A stretch of 64,000 nt of DNA from JACVRX01 sp046726315 (GTDB lineage Bacteria > Actinomycetota > Actinomycetes > Jiangellales > Jiangellaceae). The notes under the pieces are model-generated. The model made no database searches, had not been told where the DNA came from, and saw only the letters and a list, made by a program, of their open reading frames with translations. Position 1 is the stretch's first letter; every line of letters begins with the position of its first letter. This document shows, piece by piece, positions 23,981 through 31,381 of the stretch. The stretch covers positions 1-64,000 of the forward strand of contig JBKPAG010000017.1 of assembly GCA_046726315.1 (NCBI GenBank). The letters run 5' to 3'. The position numbers were made by a program, and so were the translations under genes.

Positions 23981-24085
23981 ATTTTGTCGGACCGCATTCG
24001 GCCTTTGCCAAGGCTGCCATGTGGTGCCATTTTTTGACCAATGGGAAACCCTGCACGGACCAGCGTTGTTCAGCGCATGGCGAGG

Positions 24086-25675
24086 CTAGGCCGCTTGTGG
24101 TGGGTCGCCGGGTGGGTCGGGCAGAGTGGTTTGGGCGTTGGCGGCTGCCCGGCGTCGGGTGCCGCGTCGTGCTCTGCTCGGTGGGGTTGCGGCACTGTCG
24201 GCCACGGCGCTGGCTGGTCGTAGCTGGCCCGCTGATGGTGCGGCACCGGCATCAGGGCCAGCTCGACGTCTGGGGTGTCTCGGGTCTTCGGGTGGCAAGA
24301 AGGCGCGCTTCCCCTTGCCCGGTACTAGGGCCCAGCCGAGTCGGGTTTTCAAGTCGTGGTGGAACCCGCACAGCGGGTCCAGTTCGTCCAGCCGGGTATG
24401 CCGGGTTTGGGCCCAGGGTTTCTGGTGGTCGTATTCGATCCGCCGCCGGTTGCAGCCTTCGACTATGCAGATGGGGTTGGTCCACATCAGCGCGATCTTC
24501 TGCGCAATGGTCGGGCCGCGACCCAGGTGGGTGACGTTGGCCACGTCTACCCCGTCGGTGATGACCAGTTTGACGATCGCCTGACCGAGCAGGTCGCGGG
24601 CGACCGAGACCGGCACCGGGCCGATCCCAGCGATCTCGCATAGCTCCTTACCTTCGACCCCGCCGCGGCGCAACGCCGCGGCGTCGACGCGCAGCAACGC
24701 CAAATAACGCGGGTTGGACCACCGGCTGGGCGGCACTGGAGCCACCAGCGGGCTGCGGCCGAACGCTCCGGACTCGCCGCCGGCCGGACTCCCCGCTCCG
24801 GCGAGGATCCCGGGATCGCCGCCGGGTCTGCGGGCGTCGTCGACGCTGTTTTCGGTGTCGGCGAGTGCGCCGGACCGGGGAGCCGTCTCATCGCCGCCGG
24901 TCGCTGTGATGAGGTTGGCACCGCCGCCCGCCGGTTGCCGGTCACCTTCCTCCGCCGGGGCGAGGTCGGCCGACGTGTCGGTGCCCTTCGCACGGTCGGC
25001 CAGGGCTATGAGGGCGTCGAAGGCGTAGGCCTCCAACGGTTCGTGGCGGCTGTCGCGGCGGGCTAGTTGGAACACCTGGTCGGTGATGGCGTCGAGCACG
25101 GTCAGGAAGGCGGCTCCGGCATGGGCGGTGCCGCGGGCGGACAGGTTCCAGCCGCCTTCGGGGTCGGTGTAGTGCCGCAGCCGTCGGTGGGCGTGGATGC
25201 GCCGGTTGGTGGCGTCGGGGTCGGGGTCGGCGGCGGCGCGGACTCGGGCGCATTCGTCGCGCAGTTCGGGCAGCGACACCCGGCCGGCGAGGTCGGTCAG
25301 CCGGCCGGCTTGGCTGGGGTCGGCGGCGGAGATGAGCGCGGCCTGGGCCGGGGACAGCTCACCGCGGCGCAACGCCTTGTCCACTGCCGGCTGGTCGGGC
25401 AGCCGATTCGAGGTGTCCAACGCCTCCTTCGCCTGCCCGGTCGGGGTGCCGCCCCGGCGGGCCAACTCCTCCGCCGCCGACCGGGTGCCGCCGCTGCGCT
25501 GGTGGGTGCCGGCGATCCGGCGGGCCAACAGCGTCTTACCGGCCGCGCACAACCGCTCGGAGGCGTCCAACACCCGCCACAACTCGCGGGCGGCCGACCC
25601 GGACACCGCATCCGGATCCAACCGATCGACCAGAACGGCCAACCGATCCCGGACCTGGATCGCATCCTCGAACAT
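24086..25675 (-). CDS. DUF222 / HNH endonuclease-domain protein
   Basis: 529 residues. The N-terminal DUF222 region (ELWRVLDASERLCAAGKTLL through LSPAQAALISAADP, then DPEGGWNLSARGTAHAGAAF) is followed by a Gly/Ala-rich linker and a C-terminal HNH nuclease: CIVEGCNRRRIEYDHQKPWA, then LDELDPLCGFHHDLKTRLGWAL, with the DH and HH pairs expected to bind metal. The family is abundant, multicopy and mobile-like in actinobacteria (for example the mycobacterial 13E12 repeat family). The Pro/Arg-rich tail is unstructured. It sits convergent with hemB, breaking the haem block. Confidence 0.88.
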   Translation of the reverse strand: MFEDAIQVRDRLAVLVDRLDPDAVSGSAARELWRVLDASERLCAAGKTLLARRIAGTHQRSGGTRSAAEELARRGGTPTGQAKEALDTSNRLPDQPAVDKALRRGELSPAQAALISAADPSQAGRLTDLAGRVSLPELRDECARVRAAADPDPDATNRRIHAHRRLRHYTDPEGGWNLSARGTAHAGAAFLTVLDAITDQVFQLARRDSRHEPLEAYAFDALIALADRAKGTDTSADLAPAEEGDRQPAGGGANLITATGGDETAPRSGALADTENSVDDARRPGGDPGILAGAGSPAGGESGAFGRSPLVAPVPPSRWSNPRYLALLRVDAAALRRGGVEGKELCEIAGIGPVPVSVARDLLGQAIVKLVITDGVDVANVTHLGRGPTIAQKIALMWTNPICIVEGCNRRRIEYDHQKPWAQTRHTRLDELDPLCGFHHDLKTRLGWALVPGKGKRAFLPPEDPRHPRRRAGPDAGAAPSAGQLRPASAVADSAATPPSRARRGTRRRAAANAQTTLPDPPGDPPQAA

Positions 25676-25791
25676 GTGTCCGGTCTAGGAGAGGACTCTG
25701 ACAAACTCGCATCCCAGACCGGGCCTGGGGTAGCCCGGAAGAACCAGCGTGAAAGAGCGTCTGGCCGTGGCGGCTGAGCCGCCGCGCCGTA

Positions 25792-26176
25792 TTAGTCGTG
25801 CTCAGCAGGCGGGACGTCATCTTCGTCGCGTTCGGCGTCCTGCTTGGTCAGGTGAACGGTGTCGGGCGCGTGGTCAGGCGGGCCATAGATCGTGTAGAGC
25901 CGGCTCGGCGCCGACGTTGGTGAAGTTGTGCTGCGTTCCGGCCGGAACGACGACAACGTCGCCGGGGCCGACGTTGCTGGTCACGCCCGCCACCTCCGCC
26001 CGAATGGTGCCGTCGACGAAGGCGAGGACCTGGTCGATGTGCTCGTGCACCTCGCCACCGATGTCCTCATCGGGTCGCAGCGTCATGACCACCAGCTGCA
26101 CATGCCCCGTGGTGTGCAGCACGCGCCGGAAAGCATCGCTTGCCCGCGCCGCTGCTGCGATGTCGACTTGGTACAT
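25792..26176 (-). pseudogene. Small cupin protein, frameshifted near the C-terminus
   Basis: From ATG 26176 the frame encodes a single cupin domain: GGEVHEHIDQVLAFVDGTI (His, His and an acidic/Gln ligand set) and VVVPAGTQHNFTNVGAEP (final His ligand). It then runs out of frame and stops at 100 residues (ALHDLWPA). In the next frame the expected family ending continues: LYTIYGPPDHAPDTVHLTKQ, then DAERDEDDVPPAEHD and TAA at 25792-25794. The shift lies around 25899-25905 (GAGCCGGCTCTAC on the coding strand). The core barrel survives, so the truncated protein might still fold. A sequencing error is possible. Confidence 0.8.
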
Positions 26177-26223
26177 GCGGCGGTCATATCAGACGGCCGC
26201 AGGACCGCGAAAGTTCGACCGGC

Positions 26224-26586
26224 TCACGGCACGCGACGACGTCCCGCGAATCCCAGGTCGACCCGGTGGTACCAGCCGAGCTCTGCCTCGCCTTCCAGCC
26301 AGCACAACAGCACGGGCACGCCGTCGAGCTCCGAGGGGAAGTCGAGAAGCAACGGGGCAAAGCCCTTCAGCTGTACTCCGGACTCCTGGATAAAGGTCAT
26401 CAGCTCGTCCAGTCGCGCCTGCGCCGCCTTCAGCTCCGGCAGCCCGCCGAGATCCGTCGACGGTCCGCTTTCGTCGAGCGACGCCGTCAATTCAGCGGCA
26501 TCGGCCCGAATGGCGACGAACTCGTCGAGCATTGGCATCAGGCGCGCCAGCTCGGCCCGAGCCGTATCTGGGTCAAACAACGCCAC
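26224..26586 (-). CDS. DUF2203 family protein
   Basis: 120 residues from GTG 26586, with an AAGGAGG about seven bases upstream; a longer frame to 26652 lacks such a site. The sequence has an N-terminal helical part (ARAELARLMPMLDEFVAIRA, then KAAQARLDELMTFIQESG) and the strongly conserved ending KGFAPLLLDFPSELDGVPVL, LCWLEGEAELGWYHRVDLGF, AGRRRVP that defines DUF2203. Function unknown. Confidence 0.88.
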   Translation of the reverse strand: MALFDPDTARAELARLMPMLDEFVAIRADAAELTASLDESGPSTDLGGLPELKAAQARLDELMTFIQESGVQLKGFAPLLLDFPSELDGVPVLLCWLEGEAELGWYHRVDLGFAGRRRVP

Positions 26587-26664
26587 GGCATCCTCCTTGG
26601 ATGATCGCGTCGACGTACCACCGGTCGGCGAGCGCAAAGTCGACATGATCATGAGGCGTTGCCC

Positions 26665-28653
26665 TCAACGGATGCCGACCGGCGTGGCTCGAGCGGCCCG
26701 TGTGGTGGCCACGAAGGCCGCCGCGTAGAGGACCCCCGCCATGAGGAGCAGCGCGTTGTAGCCGACGACGAGGGCGACGTACTCGAGGCAGCCGCCGACC
26801 ATCGCTCCGAGCAAGTTCGCGCCCATCGCGGTCGACGTGTCGTCCACGGCACTCAACCGCTTGGCGAAGATCACGTTGGCAAGGAAGATCGGGGCGAAGG
26901 CCAGCGCGACGGCGACGACGAGCCGCGGGACGACCGGCAGCTCCAGCAGCGCCGCTGCCGGTACGAGCCACGCAATGAGTAGTGCCCCGGCCAGGGCCGC
27001 GAACAGGACGGGAATCGGCGGCGTCGGCCATCTCCGGGTGACCTCGACGGCGATCAGCACTGCGACGAGTACTCCGGCGAAGACAATCGCGTTGACCACC
27101 CATGTGGTCCCGAAAAGCAGCGCAAACCCGGTGACGTACTTGGTCTCGAGAAGCAGGAACGCCATGCCAAGCAGGAAGAGGTCGGAGTAGGGGCGCATGG
27201 TCCGGAACGGGCCGGCGAATGTCCGCACGAACGTGACGGAGATGAGCAGCACCCCGGCGATGACGAACAGGTAGAGGGCTGGGATCCCGCGGGTCCGCAG
27301 ATAAGGGAATGGATGGTCGTCGGTCGCGGGCGACGGTCCGGCCGTGACCTCCGGGTCAGTGGCGCATCGCTGCCCCGCAGGGTCGGCTGCGACTGCAAGG
27401 ACGGCGAGCTGACCCGATTGGCCGAAGGTGTCGACGCACGGCTGATGGCCGAAGGTCTCCGCCATTGTCCGTTCGAACCGGTCGACGAGCCATGGTTCGC
27501 GGTAGTTGTTGTACATAGCGAACCCGCCGTCCGGTGCCAGGTGACCCAGGACCGCTCGGATGGCCTCCTCGGTGAAGAGGTAGCTCTCCAGCCGGATCGA
27601 GGCTGCGCCGGTGACCAGGGTTAGCGAGTCGGGCAGCGCGAAGATGATCAGGTCGTACTTCTCATCTGTGCGTTCGAGGAAGGCGCGGCCGTCGTCGACG
27701 ACGGTCTGGACTCGTGGATCTGCGTAGGGGTCATCAGGATGCCGCTCGCGGCCGATCTCCAACAGACGTGGATCGATTTCGACGGCGTCGACGGCCGTAG
27801 CCCCCTTGGAGAGGGCGACTGCAACGTCGTTGCCGTTGCCCGCCCCCACGATCAGGATCCGGTCGAGGCTTAGGTCGGGTAGCCGCTCGTATGGCAGGCG
27901 ATACCGGGCGTCCTCGGTCAGCAGCCGCTCGATTGGCTTGATGTCCTGGTGCGGGATGCCATTCGCCGAGATCGAGACCGTCGATCCCTCAGTGTCGGTG
28001 CGGTCAACCGTGCGTACTTCGTAGTACGGCGACCAGCTGACCCCCGCGGCGGTGCTTTCGATCGCGAGCATGCTGACGATGACGACCAGAGCGGCCCGGG
28101 AGAGCAGCGGCATGCGGCGTCCGAGCAGTACGGCGTACCCGACGGCCACGACGCTGCCCCACACCACCGGCGGGGCCCCCAGGAAGGAGAGCAGGGTAAA
28201 GCCCCCGACACCGGCCAGACTGCCGATCAGATCAAGCCGGTAGGCCTGCAAGCCGGGCAATTCCCGGAAGCATCGTCCGACGATCTCTCCCGGCCCGGCC
28301 ATGATGGCAGCCACCGCGAGGAAGATCAGCGGCAAGGCAAGCCACGGCGGCGGGCCGTCGGGCTGGACCGACGTGAAGTACAGGACGTCCGCACTGCGTT
28401 GGTCCACCGTGACGGGGAACAGCGCCACGAACGCGACCAACCCGGCGAGCAGAACCGGTGACCAGCCGGTGAGGTCCCGTGGCCGGCGAGCCCGCAGGAA
28501 GCCGAGGCCGACGCCCAGGAATGATCCCAGCAGCACGAAGTTGGCCAGGTAGCTCAGGTGCACGACGTTCGCGCCGGTCCACCGGATCAGCGCCAGCTCC
28601 AAGAAGAGCATCAGCGCGCTGCCGAGGAGAAGTCGCGGCCTTACCGACACCAT
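26665..28653 (-). CDS. Membrane-embedded spermidine synthase-like methyltransferase-fold protein
   Basis: 662 residues from ATG 28653. About seven N-terminal membrane spans (beginning LLLGSALMLFLELALIRWTG) are followed by a soluble spermidine synthase-like Rossmann domain: RILIVGAGNGNDVAVALSKG, VDAVEIDPRLLEIGRERHPD, VQTVVDDGRAFLERTDEKYDLIIFALPDS. About seven further spans follow (ALYLFVIAGVLLISVTFVRTF through LLLMAGVLYAAAFVATT). Proteins of this fused class are widespread; their amine substrate is usually unproven. It diverges from the next gene across 124 bases. Confidence 0.82.
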   Translation of the reverse strand: MVSVRPRLLLGSALMLFLELALIRWTGANVVHLSYLANFVLLGSFLGVGLGFLRARRPRDLTGWSPVLLAGLVAFVALFPVTVDQRSADVLYFTSVQPDGPPPWLALPLIFLAVAAIMAGPGEIVGRCFRELPGLQAYRLDLIGSLAGVGGFTLLSFLGAPPVVWGSVVAVGYAVLLGRRMPLLSRAALVVIVSMLAIESTAAGVSWSPYYEVRTVDRTDTEGSTVSISANGIPHQDIKPIERLLTEDARYRLPYERLPDLSLDRILIVGAGNGNDVAVALSKGATAVDAVEIDPRLLEIGRERHPDDPYADPRVQTVVDDGRAFLERTDEKYDLIIFALPDSLTLVTGAASIRLESYLFTEEAIRAVLGHLAPDGGFAMYNNYREPWLVDRFERTMAETFGHQPCVDTFGQSGQLAVLAVAADPAGQRCATDPEVTAGPSPATDDHPFPYLRTRGIPALYLFVIAGVLLISVTFVRTFAGPFRTMRPYSDLFLLGMAFLLLETKYVTGFALLFGTTWVVNAIVFAGVLVAVLIAVEVTRRWPTPPIPVLFAALAGALLIAWLVPAAALLELPVVPRLVVAVALAFAPIFLANVIFAKRLSAVDDTSTAMGANLLGAMVGGCLEYVALVVGYNALLLMAGVLYAAAFVATTRAARATPVGIR

Positions 28654-28777
28654 CGGCCTCTCCAAACCATCCTGTCGCGCGGCCCGACCACTATGCCCGA
28701 CGGGCAGGGTGCGGCGGACCGCACCCTGGCCTGAGCCCGAGTCGTCCGGCAGTGCCGGACGTGATGCACTGGTCGCG

Positions 28778-30355
28778 ATGACGACCGTGCGTTCGCCGTC
28801 CACGCCGAGTGGGCCGGCCATTGCGCGGGTTCGAGCCGCCGCCAGCCTTCCGGTCGTGGTGGGCGCCGGATTCGCGGTTGCTTACCTGCTGGCGCCGCCG
28901 ATGGGAGCCGATCTCGCTGCCCAGCTGGCGTGGGCAGGCCTGGCCGAGCAGCACTGGCCGGTACTCCTAGACCTGCGCTGGTACAGCGGGATCAACCCGC
29001 TGGGGTACAGCCTCGTGACCCCGCCGCTGATGGCTCTGCTCGGTGTTCGGCTGGCGACCGCCGTGGGATACCTGGCTGGGGTCGTCTTCGTGGCCGCGCT
29101 GCTCAAGCGCACCCACGTGCGCCGTCCGGTGGCCGGCGGGGTCGTGGCAGCACTGTGCCTGACCGGCAATCTGGCCAGCTCCCGGACCACCTTTGCCCTC
29201 GGGCTCGCGGTGGCCGTGGCGGCGGTGCTGGCTCTGGCGTGTGACCGGCCACGGCTGTCGGTGTTGCTAGCGGTGCTGACGCCGATGACCAGCCCGGTGG
29301 CCGCCGTGTTCCTGACTCTGGCCGGCGTCGCACTGGTGCTGTCCGGGCGGCGCCGGGCCGGGACGTGGCTGGCGCTGGCAGCACTCGTGCCGACGATCCT
29401 TGTGGGTCTGTTGTTCGGAAACGGCGGCTCTATGCCGTTCGGGCCATGGCAGGCCGCGTTGGCCGTGCTTGCGAGCCTGCTCGTGATGGCGGCCTGCCGG
29501 GACGTTCCACTGGTGTTCTGGGGGGCCATGTTGTCGGCGGTGCTCGTGGCCATCGCGTTTCTGATTCCGAACCCGGTCGGATCGAACAGTGCACGCGTGG
29601 CGGAGCTGCTCGCACCCCCGGCGCTGGTTGCCGTCAGCCCGTTGACCGGGCGCGTAGTAGCCCTGCTGACCGCGCTCCTCCTGGTGCCGCAGCCGCTGCT
29701 CTATGTCGACGAGGTGTGGGCTCGAGGGGAGCCTGCCCTCGACCCAGCGTTCTATGCGCCGCTGATCGATCAGCTCGAGGAAAGGGGCATCACCGGGCCT
29801 GTCGAGGTGGTGCCGATGCGGCGGCACGGCGAGGCGGCAGCGGTTGCACCGGTCGTACCGCTTGCGCGGGGGTGGCTGCGTCAGGTCGATGTCGGCCGCA
29901 ACGGCCTGTTCTACGACGGTGGCCTGGATGTCGACACGTACCGACCGTGGCTGGACGACAACGCAATCTCGTGGGTGGCGCTGGCCCATGGCGAACACGA
30001 CTGGGCGGCTGGCCGGGAGGCGATCCTCGTCCGGTCCGGTCTGCCCTACCTGCGGCCGGTTTGGGCGGACCAGATCTGGACTCTGTACCGGGTCGACGAC
30101 CCCACGCCCGTCGTTACTCCTCCTGGACGGCTACTCAGTCGGGACGCGGTGTCGCTGACGCTCGACCTGCCGGCTGCGGGCGAATACGACCTCAAGGTGC
30201 GGTGGTCGAGGTGGTTGTCGGCGTCGAGCGGATGTCTCGAACCCGGCCCCAATGGGTGGACCGGCGTCGCGGTCGACCAGGCAACGACGGTTCGGGTGGA
30301 GTCGAGCATCGTGCCGCAACGGTGCCCTGAGCCTCAGCCGCCGGAGTATCCGTAG
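28778..30355 (+). CDS. Polytopic membrane protein of unknown function with C-terminal extracytoplasmic domain
   Basis: 525 residues. About nine to ten hydrophobic segments occupy residues 20-320 (for example VGYLAGVVFVAALLK, LGLAVAVAAVLALACD, WLALAALVPTILVGLLFG, AALAVLASLLVMAACR). After these a soluble tail from about residue 330 includes DEVWARGEPALDPAFYAPLI and GLFYDGGLDVDTYRPWLDDN, ending with a beta-rich part (AAGEYDLKVRWSRWLSASSG). The shape resembles GT-C glycosyltransferase or DUF2029-like proteins, but no catalytic motif is certain. Its 3' end overlaps the convergent peptidase gene by 22 bases. Confidence 0.65.
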   Translation: MTTVRSPSTPSGPAIARVRAAASLPVVVGAGFAVAYLLAPPMGADLAAQLAWAGLAEQHWPVLLDLRWYSGINPLGYSLVTPPLMALLGVRLATAVGYLAGVVFVAALLKRTHVRRPVAGGVVAALCLTGNLASSRTTFALGLAVAVAAVLALACDRPRLSVLLAVLTPMTSPVAAVFLTLAGVALVLSGRRRAGTWLALAALVPTILVGLLFGNGGSMPFGPWQAALAVLASLLVMAACRDVPLVFWGAMLSAVLVAIAFLIPNPVGSNSARVAELLAPPALVAVSPLTGRVVALLTALLLVPQPLLYVDEVWARGEPALDPAFYAPLIDQLEERGITGPVEVVPMRRHGEAAAVAPVVPLARGWLRQVDVGRNGLFYDGGLDVDTYRPWLDDNAISWVALAHGEHDWAAGREAILVRSGLPYLRPVWADQIWTLYRVDDPTPVVTPPGRLLSRDAVSLTLDLPAAGEYDLKVRWSRWLSASSGCLEPGPNGWTGVAVDQATTVRVESSIVPQRCPEPQPPEYP

Positions 30356-31263
30356 ACGGTGACGTGGACGTGGTCGTAGTGGTTGGCGGTCACTGACCCG
30401 CGGTCTTCCATCCACCGCCAGCCGTCGCTGGCACGCTCCACGGTCCAGATCTGCTGCGACCAGATCACCTCGCTGACGCCCAGCGCTTGGTAGTTGTCTT
30501 TCACAAACGCCGCGACGGCGTCACCCAGCGAGCTGCTCGACACCATGATGTCCAAGGCGTGGCCCGTGCTGTGCGCGCCCCCGCCGGATCGTACGCCGCC
30601 ATAGGAGGTGACCTCGGGGAACCGGGCGCAGACGGCCCGATGCACGCGAATGGCGTCAGGTGTCAGGCCGATTTCTACCGAAGAGCCCGAGTCGCACTCC
30701 GCAAACGAGATGCCACCGCCGCCACCATCGGAATGCTCTTCCGCTGGCCTGGTCTCCGACAGGTAATCCCCGTTGACCCAGGCGAACTCGTCGTCGTGGA
30801 CGATCTGTACCCAGGGTCCATCCGAGATGTTGGTGACCGCGACCTCCGTACCAGCCGCGAGGACCGTTACCACCTCGGCGTTCTCCGTCGGCCCAGCGCG
30901 CATGTTGAGTGCCGTCGTCACGTAGAGATGACCGGTGACCGTCGGCTCCGGCGTCGGTGCAGGAGTCCGGGTGGGTTCACGCTTGGCTGTGGGGGTGGAT
31001 ATCGGCGTTGCAGATGCGGCCTCCGCCGATGTCGCGTGGCTGCGCAACGGCGGCCGCTCGTCCAGAGCGCGGCTGATGGTCACGATCCAGCGTGATTGGG
31101 CCAGGACGCTGATCGGCTGCACGGCTGGAAGGTCATCAGTGGGCTCGGGCCACGCGGCCACGCCGACGGGCACGGCGATCAGGATTCCCGCAGCCAGTGC
31201 AAGCGGGACAAACCGCCGTATGTAGGTCGAGCGGTTGGCGCGTTTGTGCCGAGCTGTCGGCAC
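30334..31263 (-). CDS. Exported SH3b domain / M15-like (LAS) peptidase-fold protein
   Basis: 309 residues from GTG 31263; an in-frame start at 31320 would add 19 residues. A basic N-terminus (TARHKRANRSTYIRR) precedes one transmembrane segment or signal anchor (FVPLALAAGILIAVPVGVAA). A Thr/Pro-rich linker follows, then a bacterial SH3 domain (LYVTTALNMRAGPTENAEVV through WVNGDYLSE) and a C-terminal domain with VTSYGGVRSGGGAHSTGHALD and ANHYDHVHVTVYG. The paired His/Asp in GHALDIM and HYDHVHV match the zinc ligands of D-Ala-D-Ala carboxypeptidase-like M15/LAS enzymes. A role in peptidoglycan turnover outside the membrane is inferred. Confidence 0.8.
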   Translation of the reverse strand: MPTARHKRANRSTYIRRFVPLALAAGILIAVPVGVAAWPEPTDDLPAVQPISVLAQSRWIVTISRALDERPPLRSHATSAEAASATPISTPTAKREPTRTPAPTPEPTVTGHLYVTTALNMRAGPTENAEVVTVLAAGTEVAVTNISDGPWVQIVHDDEFAWVNGDYLSETRPAEEHSDGGGGGISFAECDSGSSVEIGLTPDAIRVHRAVCARFPEVTSYGGVRSGGGAHSTGHALDIMVSSSSLGDAVAAFVKDNYQALGVSEVIWSQQIWTVERASDGWRWMEDRGSVTANHYDHVHVTVYGYSGG

Positions 31264-31381
31264 CTGCTCATCACCATTAACGCTGCAGGGGACAACGTTC
31301 GCAGTGGAACAGGCAACCACACCGAGGCCGAGATGTCACACCAGCAATGCCGACGCAGCGATGGGCGGCGGGCTTCCGGCT

